5,272 nucleotides of DNA, from the NCBI GenBank assembly GCA_945935945.1, contig CAMESA010000076.1, forward strand, positions 1 to 5,272, read 5' to 3'. The notes below the pieces were generated by a model that was not told the origin of the DNA, made no database searches, and saw only the letters and a program-made list of their open reading frames with translations. This DNA comes from an uncultured Mollicutes bacterium. GTDB lineage: Bacteria; Bacillota_I; Bacilli_A; RFN20; CAG-826. The stretch's first letter is position 1, and every line of letters begins with the position of its first letter. The position numbers were made by a program, and so were the translations under genes. This document shows, one piece after another, positions 1 through 5,272 of this stretch.

Positions 1-217
1 GTTCCATACTACCTTGATGCGCTCATTTATAACTACCTTTTGGAGAGCAAAATGTGCGAAGAATTTTCAAGAAAAAACTCAATGGATAATGCTTCAACAA
101 GTGCAAAAAAATTAATAAATGAATTAACCATTAGTTATAATAAAATTAGACAACAAAGAATCACTCAAGAAATAACTGAAATCATTTCTGGTTCAGGTGA
201 TTCACTAGAACTTTTTT

Positions 218-219
<2 letters not shown>
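1..219 (+). CDS. atpG: ATP synthase F1 gamma subunit, C-terminal fragment (5' end outside window)
   Basis: This is the last 72 codons, in frame 1 from the first base to a TAG at 217-219. Gamma is the rotating central shaft of F1, and its C-terminal helix reaches into the alpha3beta3 head. The fragment shows the conserved C-terminal pattern of the family. A segment reading SRKNSMDNASTSAKKLINEL matches the usual 'RM-AMDNAT-NA--LI--L' block, and it is followed by YNKIRQQRITQEITEIISG, which is nearly invariant in bacterial gamma subunits. The normally conserved 'SEHAARM' stretch is altered here to CEEFSRK, a modest divergence. A short tail, SGDSLELF, ends the protein. The stop codon overlaps the atpD ribosome binding site, so the two genes are co-transcribed and probably translationally coupled. 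Seen: the motif string and reading frame. Known: the family role. Confidence 0.95.
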
Positions 220-1665
<1,446 letters not shown>

Positions 1666-1667
1666 TT

Positions 1668-2090
1668 ATGGCGTTCGATAATTCGTTTAATATAAAAATT
1701 GTTACTCCAAACAAAGTTATTGATGGCATAAAAGCAGAAAAATTGACTGTTTTAACTAAAGAAGGAATGATTTCTCTTTTATCTCATCATGTTGAATACA
1801 TGACTGTTTTAGAAATTTCAACGATCGAAATTCTTTTTAATGGCGAAACTACTCATTACACAATAGGCGGAGGTCTATTGAGATTTTTAGAAAATGAAAA
1901 TACAGCAATTTTAATTGTTAAAAGTTTTTGCCCAGTCGAAGAAATTGATATCTACGAACTTGAAAAAGAAAAAGAAAATTTATCCCAAAAAATCAAAAAT
2001 TCTAATAGTGAAATTGAACATAAAGCAAGTGAGCTAGAACTTAAAAGAGCGATTAATAGAATAAATGCCAAAAAATCCTTTAATAAATAA
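1668..2090 (+). CDS. atpC: ATP synthase F1 epsilon subunit
   Basis: This 140-residue protein is the epsilon subunit of F1, which sits on the central stalk, joins gamma to the c-ring and can inhibit ATP hydrolysis through its C-terminal helices. Support comes from position (directly after atpD), length, the N-terminal strand FNIKIVTPNKVIDGIKAE (8-25) and the 'YTIGGGLLRFLENENTAILI' block (65-84), which corresponds to the usual 'iaVsGGflev-nn-vtiLa'. A helical hairpin follows, beginning VEEIDIYELEKEKENL (91-106) and ending with the conserved RAINRINA (127-134). The N-terminal beta-sandwich is divergent: the normal 'G-iGILPgH-P' loop reads EGMISLLSHHVEY (32-44), lacking the proline. The start lies 2 nt after the atpD stop and has no good ribosome binding site in front (the upstream bases are A/T-rich), so translation probably depends on ribosomes terminating on atpD. 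The 3' end overlaps the left arm of the terminator. Confidence 0.95.
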   Translation: MAFDNSFNIKIVTPNKVIDGIKAEKLTVLTKEGMISLLSHHVEYMTVLEISTIEILFNGETTHYTIGGGLLRFLENENTAILIVKSFCPVEEIDIYELEKEKENLSQKIKNSNSEIEHKASELELKRAINRINAKKSFNK

Positions 2091-2119
2091 AATGCAACAT
2101 AATTAAAGGAGATTTTTTT
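2071..2119 (+). terminator. Probable intrinsic terminator of the atp operon
   Basis: TCCTTTAAT (2076-2084) can pair perfectly with ATTAAAGGA (2102-2110) across a 17-nt loop, and a run of seven T follows at 2113-2119. The A-tract 2071-2075 can also pair with the T-run after a 2-nt bulge. The stem has only two G-C pairs and a long loop, so it should be weak. It overlaps the last codons of atpC. Confidence 0.55.
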
Positions 2120-2128
2120 AAAAAATGC

Positions 2129-2158
2129 TTGCAATAATGTCCCCTAATGGTCTAATAT
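2129..2158 (+). promoter_or_regulatory. Probable sigma-70-type promoter of tRNA-Gly
   Basis: A -35 candidate TTGCAA (2129-2134) and a -10 candidate TAATAT (2153-2158) are separated by 18 bp. Transcription would begin near 2165, a few bases before the mature tRNA 5' end at 2169, which is typical of a short tRNA leader. An overlapping TATAAA at 2156-2161 is an alternative -10 with poorer spacing. Confidence 0.6.
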
Positions 2159-2168
2159 AAATAGGCAC

Positions 2169-2242
2169 GCAGGTGTAGTTCAGTGGTAGAACACCAGCCT
2201 TCCAAGCTGGTTATGCGGGTTCGATTCCCGTCACCTGCTCCA
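2169..2242 (+). tRNA. tRNA-Gly (anticodon UCC)
   Basis: The full cloverleaf can be folded by eye. The acceptor stem is GCAGGTG (2169-2175) with CACCTGC (2232-2238). The D stem is GTTC/GAAC (2178-2181, 2189-2192). The anticodon stem is CCAGC/GCTGG (2194-2198, 2206-2210) around the loop CTTCCAA, with anticodon TCC at 2201-2203. The T stem is GCGGG/CCCGT (2215-2219, 2227-2231) with the standard TTCGATT loop. The discriminator base is T2239, as usual for bacterial tRNA-Gly, and the CCA end is encoded (2240-2242). A UCC anticodon reads GGA and GGG glycine codons. It stands alone, with its own promoter and terminator. Confidence 0.98.
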
Positions 2243-2258
2243 TTAGAAAAGCAAGGGT

Positions 2259-2296
2259 TTGATACAATGATTTCGGTCAGTATCAATCTTTTTTTT
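2259..2296 (+). terminator. Intrinsic terminator of tRNA-Gly
   Basis: TTGATAC (2259-2265) pairs with GTATCAA (2280-2286). Inside, TGAT (2268-2271) pairs with GTCA (2276-2279, including a T-G pair) and closes a TTCG tetraloop at 2272-2275. An AA bulge lies on the left side. Eight T follow at 2289-2296. It is a clearer terminator than the one after atpC and ends the tRNA transcript about 50 nt past the CCA. Confidence 0.85.
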
Positions 2297-2496
2297 AGCA
2301 CAAAAGTAAAACATCCCTTTCTGCCAGTTTCTAAGAGATTAGAATAGGCAAAAATAGCAGTTTTTTCTAATTTCTTTTATTTATGGCTTAAATTTTATAG
2401 AGATTTTGATACTTTTAAAGTGCTCCCTTTGCCAAGTACCAATCAAATTATGTATTAATATATTTGTTTAAGTAGCGTTTTGTGTAATATATTTTT
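2297..2496. other. Non-coding spacer between tRNA-Gly terminator and YwaF-like gene
   Basis: I find no supported gene on either strand here. It contains a compact hairpin (2322-2350) and the left part of a promoter near 2478-2506. It also has two loosely similar blocks starting TCCCTTT at 2314 and 2424, each followed by a GCCA-containing string, and a second copy of TTTGATAC at 2405-2412 matching part of the tRNA terminator (2258-2265). These short similarities could be chance in AT-rich DNA. Confidence 0.6.
2322..2366 (+). other. Compact hairpin followed by T-run, function unknown
   Basis: TTCTAA (2329-2334) and TTAGAA (2339-2344) form a perfect 6-bp stem closed by a GAGA loop of the GNRA type. 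TGCC (2322-2325) and GGCA (2347-2350) can extend it beyond a small internal loop. GCAG at 2357-2360 could instead pair with CTGC at 2321-2324, and six T follow at 2361-2366. That makes a back-up terminator or the 3' end of a small RNA possible. Only the base pairing is seen; any function is inference. Confidence 0.35.
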
Positions 2497-2506
2497 GTGA
2501 TAAAAT
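2478..2506 (+). promoter_or_regulatory. Possible extended -10 promoter for the YwaF-like gene
   Basis: TGATAAAAT (2498-2506) has the TGn of an extended -10 directly before TAAAAT (2501-2506). A poor -35, TTTTGT (2478-2483), lies 17 bp upstream. Transcription would start near 2513, giving a leader of about 45 nt before the start codon at 2560. The GTG at 2497 lies within this promoter element, which argues against its being a start codon. Confidence 0.5.
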
Positions 2507-2544
2507 ACGCTTGCGCAATTTCATTTCTATGTTTAATAAAAACT

Positions 2545-2550
2545 AAGGAG
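2545..2550 (+). promoter_or_regulatory. Ribosome binding site that sets the YwaF-like start
   Basis: AAGGAG lies 9 nt before the ATG at 2560. The longer reading frame opening with GTG at 2497 has no such site, so the ATG at 2560 is the preferred start. Confidence 0.85.
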
Positions 2551-2559
2551 ATTTACTTT

Positions 2560-3315
2560 ATGGTGTGGGGTACGTTTACTATTACGCACATTCTTTCACT
2601 TTTGTTGGGCGCAGCTATTATAATAGGACTTTACTTCGCGCTCAAGCACAGAACAGAAAAAACGCAAACAATAGTTTTGGGCATACTTTCGTTTGCTGGA
2701 ATTGCGGCCATTATCTTTAACCTCGTGGTATGGAATTCTCCCATAGAATACTTGCCTTTACATCTTTGTTCGCTCAACGCGATGCTACTACCAATCGTTG
2801 TGTTTACACGCAACAAGTACCTTGGCAACCTTCTTATGCTTTGGTCCATAGGCGCTCTTGCGGCGCTTGTGCTCAACACTTCTGTGGCGACGGCGAAGAT
2901 TACAAGCTGGGTTTTTGTATTCTACTATTTCCCTCACGTGCTGGAATTTGGCATACCGATTATTCTTTTTAAACTCAAGCTTATACAGCTCGATAAAAAG
3001 TGTATCTGGTCAACAGTGGCTATTTCTTTAGGTACTTACATAGCAATTCACTTTATCAACGTTTTTATCAACCAGTACTGTATTGCAAATAACATACTTG
3101 ACTGGGCGGGCAAGGTTGTGCAGGTGAACTATATGTTCTCAATCTTCCACGAGGGGAACCCTTTGCTTATGATTTTTTATGATATTATACCGCACCAGTT
3201 CTGGTATATGTTGCTTTGTATACCCGTTGTGGTGGTTTACCTTTCCGCACTCTACGGCTCTTACGAGATATATAAAAGGTTCGCTACAGCAAAAACGGCG
3301 AGAAAAGAAAAATAA
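2560..3315 (+). CDS. YwaF/TMEM164-type integral membrane protein (TIGR02206-like), possible acyltransferase
   Basis: This is a 251-residue, very hydrophobic protein with about seven membrane segments, roughly at residues 8-28, 36-57, 66-82, 88-109, 115-138, 149-172 and 213-237, and a basic C-terminal tail (TAKTARKEK). The layout and motifs recall the bacterial YwaF family: LPLHLCSLNAM (65-75, with H68 and C70), FPHVLEFG (124-131), VNYMF (189-193) and the terminal IIPHQFWYML block (209-218). The eukaryotic relative TMEM164 is reported to transfer acyl chains to ether lysophospholipids using a conserved cysteine. That such chemistry occurs here, with H68/C70 as candidates, is inference only. 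The gene is monocistronic, between the tRNA-Gly terminator and rdgB. Its base use is unlike its neighbours: many CTC, CTT, GCG, CAC and GTG codons, with 32 of 60 bases G or C at 2821-2880 against 19 of 60 at 1321-1380 in atpD. This suggests recent transfer. The family call is fairly confident; the function is not. Confidence 0.75.
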   Translation: MVWGTFTITHILSLLLGAAIIIGLYFALKHRTEKTQTIVLGILSFAGIAAIIFNLVVWNSPIEYLPLHLCSLNAMLLPIVVFTRNKYLGNLLMLWSIGALAALVLNTSVATAKITSWVFVFYYFPHVLEFGIPIILFKLKLIQLDKKCIWSTVAISLGTYIAIHFINVFINQYCIANNILDWAGKVVQVNYMFSIFHEGNPLLMIFYDIIPHQFWYMLLCIPVVVVYLSALYGSYEIYKRFATAKTARKEK

Positions 3316-3371
3316 GGTATAAACAAAAATGGAGCTATCTCATTAAGACAAACTAAAAAGAAAAGAGGTTA

Positions 3372-3419
3372 TACGCATTTTAATTACTTGTACGCATTTT
3401 TTAAGGGTGTACACGAATT
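3372..3419. repeat. 19-bp-periodic direct repeats upstream of rdgB
   Basis: TACGCATTTT occurs exactly twice, at 3372-3381 and 3391-3400. A degenerate third copy, TACACGAATT, falls at 3410-3419, giving a constant 19-bp period, close to two helical turns. A perfect 8-bp palindrome, GTGTACAC (3407-3414), overlaps the third unit. Such spacing could suit a repeated protein-binding site, but no function is shown. The 178-nt gap holding it (3316-3493) has no supported gene. Confidence 0.5.
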
Positions 3420-3446
3420 GTATCAAAATAGGTACATATTTCTAAA
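3418..3446 (+). promoter_or_regulatory. Possible promoter of rdgB
   Basis: A -35-like TTGTAT (3418-3423) lies 17 bp before a -10-like TCTAAA (3441-3446), about 40 nt upstream of the rdgB ribosome binding site. The -10 is imperfect. The repeats lie directly upstream and touch the -35, where a regulator could act. This is inference. Confidence 0.35.
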
Positions 3447-3480
3447 AATTTATCGCTCTTAAAAAAGGTCATTTATTAAT

Positions 3481-3486
3481 AAGGAG
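3481..3486 (+). promoter_or_regulatory. Ribosome binding site of rdgB
   Basis: AAGGAG lies 7 nt before the ATG at 3494, which agrees with the start expected from the conserved N-terminal strand of the family. Confidence 0.85.
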
Positions 3487-3493
3487 CAAAAAT

Positions 3494-4093
3494 ATGAAAA
3501 ATCAATTAACTATTGTTGTTGCAACAAATAATCAACACAAATTAAAAGAGTTGAGAGAGCTTTTTTCTCCTTATAATGTAAAACTACTTTCACTCAACGA
3601 TGCAAACATCCACGTTAATCCAGACGAAAACGGAAATTCTTATAAAGAGAATGCGTTTATCAAAGCAAGTGAAGTTGCAAAATATACAAAATTTCCAGTT
3701 ATGAGTGATGATTCAGGAATTGAAATTTCTGAACTTGGAGATCATTTTCCAGGAATTTATTCATCTCGATACGCAAAAGAAAATGGCGGTCAAGAAGTAA
3801 TCAACGAATTTTTAAGTACAAATCATCATGGTTCAAAAGCAACTTTTCATTGTCACATAGTTCTTTTAAATTTGAAACCTGGCTCAAGATATGACTTTGA
3901 AGGCATTATGGAAGGCAAAATAAATAATAAAATTGAAGGTGAACATGGCTTTGGCTATGATCCAATTTTTGTGCCAGATGGCTATGAACATTCAGTATCA
4001 ACTTTAAGCGATGAAGAAAAAAATTCTATATCTCATAGGCATAATGCAGCCATCAAAGTTATAGAATTTTTAAAGCAAATTTCTCTAATTTAA
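3494..4093 (+). CDS. rdgB: XTP/dITP diphosphatase, RdgB/HAM1 (Ham1p-like) family
   Basis: This complete 199-residue protein has the usual length for the family. These soluble cytoplasmic enzymes hydrolyse the non-canonical purine nucleotides (d)ITP and XTP to monophosphates plus pyrophosphate, keeping deaminated bases out of DNA and RNA. Visible motifs are: the N-terminal substrate loop VVATNNQHKLKEL (8-20); NGNSYKENAFIKA (46-58); the metal/catalytic block MSDDSGIEI (70-78), with D72 and D73; PGIYSSRYA (86-94); the central HCHIVLL strand (119-125) followed by FEGIMEGKI (135-143); GFGYDPIFVP (152-161); and LSDEEKNSISHRHNA (171-185) with the SHR triad typical of the base-binding site. All expected residues are present. 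AT-rich codon use matches the atp genes rather than the YwaF-like gene just upstream. It appears to have its own promoter and ends 20 nt from the convergent minus-strand gene. Confidence 0.97.
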   Translation: MKNQLTIVVATNNQHKLKELRELFSPYNVKLLSLNDANIHVNPDENGNSYKENAFIKASEVAKYTKFPVMSDDSGIEISELGDHFPGIYSSRYAKENGGQEVINEFLSTNHHGSKATFHCHIVLLNLKPGSRYDFEGIMEGKINNKIEGEHGFGYDPIFVPDGYEHSVSTLSDEEKNSISHRHNAAIKVIEFLKQISLI

Positions 4094-4113
4094 TTGGGGT
4101 TTTGCAGGGTTTT

Positions 4114-5001
4114 TTAACTTTTTGTGTTCTTTTTTAACCAATAAGAATAGAACAAATAGCCACATAAAGCAGTCAATGCTGGTGCTATTAAAAAGAGATA
4201 AACAAGATTATTTTGAGTCAAAGAAGCAACAATTATAATGATTAAAAATAAGATTCCAGAGAATGCTTCTACACCGATAAATATTCTTTTTTGTTTTAAC
4301 GCTTCTTGGTTAATTACGCTCACACTATTTTCTTCTAAAATAGTTTCTTCTTCCGAAATATTAAAATCAATTTTAGCTCTATTGCCTATTTCAGTAAGCA
4401 TTTCTTTAATTTGCTCAATAATTTTATCATCTTCTTCAAATTGCTTAATTTCTTCTTCATCTCCAAGTTTAATAGCTTCTAAAATATAACTAAATACTTC
4501 ACGAAGATCATTTAAAGATTTTTTATAAACTGAATAATATTTTGTTGCGATGAATTTTCCATCTTTAATCAATCTTTCATCAACATCTTCAAAATATCTT
4601 TTGGCTTCAGCTAGAACATCGCCTGAAAAAGAAAGCAATAAAAGTGTATTCTCAGCAGTTAAAGATATCTCATATTTTTCAAAAACTGGGATAATTTGAT
4701 CAAAATGTGTCTCAAGAAGTGTATGTGAATATAATTTTGCAAGTGCAATTCCAATAATTGAAGAAAAATCATTATTTTTAAATTGAAGACATTTTTCATA
4801 ATATTCTTCTGCTTTATCGTATTCTCCAGTTGTTGTTAGATAACGATAAGCTAGATTTGAATATGCTGAATATCTTTTGACAAGAGTTTTTCTACCATCT
4901 TGGAAAGAAAAATTTGAACCGCATTCATTGCAAAAGACGTATTCATTATCTTCTTGCTGTGAATCTATTAAATTTCCACATTTTGGACAAACAACTTTCA
5001 T
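4114..5001 (-). CDS. Uncharacterised zinc-ribbon membrane protein with TPR-like helices and two C-terminal TM segments
   Basis: I do not recognise this 295-residue protein as a named gene. It begins with a zinc-ribbon: CPKC (C5, C8) and CNEC (C24, C27), with a short strand-turn segment between. A mostly helical, acidic middle follows. Residues 46-78 (YSNLAYRYL...GEYDKAEEYYEKCLQF) have the spacing of one tetratricopeptide-like repeat, and further amphipathic helices reach about 225. Two hydrophobic segments (about 240-261 and 266-289) form a hairpin before a basic tail, KKNTKS. There is no signal peptide, so the ribbon and helices should face the cytoplasm. I chose the ATG at 5001 because a GAGG/AGGTG site (5006-5011) lies just upstream; the alternative GTG at 5013 would be part of that site. 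It follows the upstream gene by 11 nt and is probably in its operon. A role in protein-protein contacts at the membrane is only a guess. Confidence 0.85.
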   Translation of the reverse strand: MKVVCPKCGNLIDSQQEDNEYVFCNECGSNFSFQDGRKTLVKRYSAYSNLAYRYLTTTGEYDKAEEYYEKCLQFKNNDFSSIIGIALAKLYSHTLLETHFDQIIPVFEKYEISLTAENTLLLLSFSGDVLAEAKRYFEDVDERLIKDGKFIATKYYSVYKKSLNDLREVFSYILEAIKLGDEEEIKQFEEDDKIIEQIKEMLTEIGNRAKIDFNISEEETILEENSVSVINQEALKQKRIFIGVEAFSGILFLIIIIVASLTQNNLVYLFLIAPALTALCGYLFYSYWLKKNTKS

Positions 5002-5005
5002 AAAA

Positions 5006-5011
5006 CACCTC
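5006..5011 (-). promoter_or_regulatory. Ribosome binding site deciding the zinc-ribbon gene start
   Basis: On the minus strand GAGGTG lies 4 nt before the ATG at 5001 (6 nt if the core is taken as GAGG) and directly after the TAG stop of the upstream gene (5013-5015). This supports ATG 5001 over the in-frame GTG at 5013 and suggests translational coupling. Confidence 0.7.
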
Positions 5012-5012
5012 A

Positions 5013-5272
5013 CTAACGACTGAATAAATACAGTAATCCATCATCTTCTCTTAAATTTTTCAAAGCAATGGATAAATCAATGCTTATATTTATAACTTTT
5101 TTTGAAATATCTGTAACTTTTGAATAGCCAAAAGTAACAACAACATAATGAATAAGCTCATCACGTGTACAACACAACTTTTCTTTCATAATATCATTAA
5201 TGCAAAGACAAATCTCTTCTTTTGGTATATCAATGAATTCTCTATCTTTTAAACCAATACGATAAGAAAATA
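5013..5272 (-). CDS. C-terminal fragment of an unidentified protein (5' end outside window)
   Basis: An uninterrupted reading frame of 85 codons runs in from the right edge and ends in TAG at 5013-5015. It is AT-rich, like its neighbours. It contains the segments YRIGLKDREFIDIPKEEIC and TRDELIHYVVVTFGYSKVT, and ends REDDGLLYLFSR. The order 'IP-EEI---I--IM', 'RDELI--V---FGYSKVT', 'I---I--AL--L-EDDG' suggests a small helical or winged-helix domain. In general pattern it resembles the C-terminal regions of some large helicase-like or DNA-binding proteins (DUF3320-like). That resemblance is weak, and I would not assign a function from it. The TAG sits directly beside the ribosome binding site of the zinc-ribbon gene, so the two are likely an operon. 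Confidence 0.7.
   Translation of the reverse strand, partial: FSYRIGLKDREFIDIPKEEICLCINDIMKEKLCCTRDELIHYVVVTFGYSKVTDISKKVINISIDLSIALKNLREDDGLLYLFSR

Noticed and set aside
2125..2160. 11-codon open frame ATG...TAA preceded by AAAGGAG (2105-2111)
   Set aside because: The 13-nt spacing is too long, the AAAGGAG belongs to the terminator arm, and the frame overlaps the tRNA promoter.
2497..2559. Longer YwaF-like protein beginning at the GTG at 2497 (21 extra residues)
   Set aside because: The GTG overlaps a probable extended -10 element, and AAGGAG stands at proper distance from the ATG at 2560. The extra residues do not resemble the family start.
3331..3366. Terminator or insertion-sequence end after the YwaF-like gene (GAGCTATCTC)
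   Set aside because: The only pairing is a 3-bp GAG/CTC stem with no T-run after it, and there is no matching inverted copy elsewhere in the window.
2169..3493. tRNA-Gly as an integration site with a duplicated 3' end (attL/attR) bounding an island
   Set aside because: I looked for a copy of the tRNA 3' end (TTCGATTCCCGT...) in 3316-3493 and found none, and there is no integrase. CTCATTAAGA near 3338 resembles the tRNA flank only superficially.
4094..4140. Shared bidirectional terminator between rdgB and the minus-strand gene
   Set aside because: T-runs are present (4110-4115, 4130-4135), but no convincing hairpin precedes them. ATTGG/CCAAT pairing would need a loop of about 40 nt.
5002..5013. 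Zinc-ribbon protein starting at the GTG at 5013
   Set aside because: That codon lies at the ribosome binding site and overlaps the stop of the upstream gene. ATG at 5001 puts the zinc-ribbon directly at the N-terminus with correct spacing.

Overview
The window looks like a chromosomal segment of a low-GC Gram-positive-type bacterium (Bacillota, or a related lineage such as Erysipelotrichia- or Acholeplasma-like Mycoplasmatota). The basis is AT-rich coding sequence, strong AGGAGG/AAGGAG ribosome binding sites, U-rich intrinsic terminators, and an atpG-atpD-atpC order. TGG is used for tryptophan and no in-frame TGA appears, so the standard bacterial code fits. I cannot name the species.

Layout from left to right: (1) 1-2119 is the end of an F-type ATP synthase operon: the last 72 codons of atpG, complete atpD (beta) and complete atpC (epsilon), closed by a weak hairpin plus T-run. 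These proteins form the rotor stalk and catalytic head of F1. (2) 2129-2296 is a self-contained tRNA-Gly(UCC) unit with its own promoter, encoded CCA and a good intrinsic terminator. (3) 2297-2496 is non-coding, with one compact hairpin and a promoter at its right edge. (4) 2560-3315 encodes a seven-helix membrane protein of the YwaF/TMEM164 type. Its GC content and codon choice are clearly unlike its neighbours, which suggests horizontal acquisition. (5) 3316-3493 is non-coding, with a 19-bp-periodic direct repeat, a GTGTACAC palindrome and a possible promoter. (6) 3494-4093 is the house-cleaning nucleotide pyrophosphatase of the RdgB/HAM1 family. (7) On the minus strand, converging on rdgB, is a two-gene unit: the C-terminal 85 codons of an unidentified protein (5013-5272) and a zinc-ribbon/TPR-like/two-helix membrane protein (4114-5001).

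Most of the window is ordinary housekeeping sequence. The parts most worth a second look are the compositionally distinct YwaF-like gene behind the tRNA, the periodic repeats before rdgB, and the uncharacterised zinc-ribbon membrane protein. I see no CRISPR array, transposase, integrase or toxin-antitoxin pair, and no clear evidence of a new multi-gene system.
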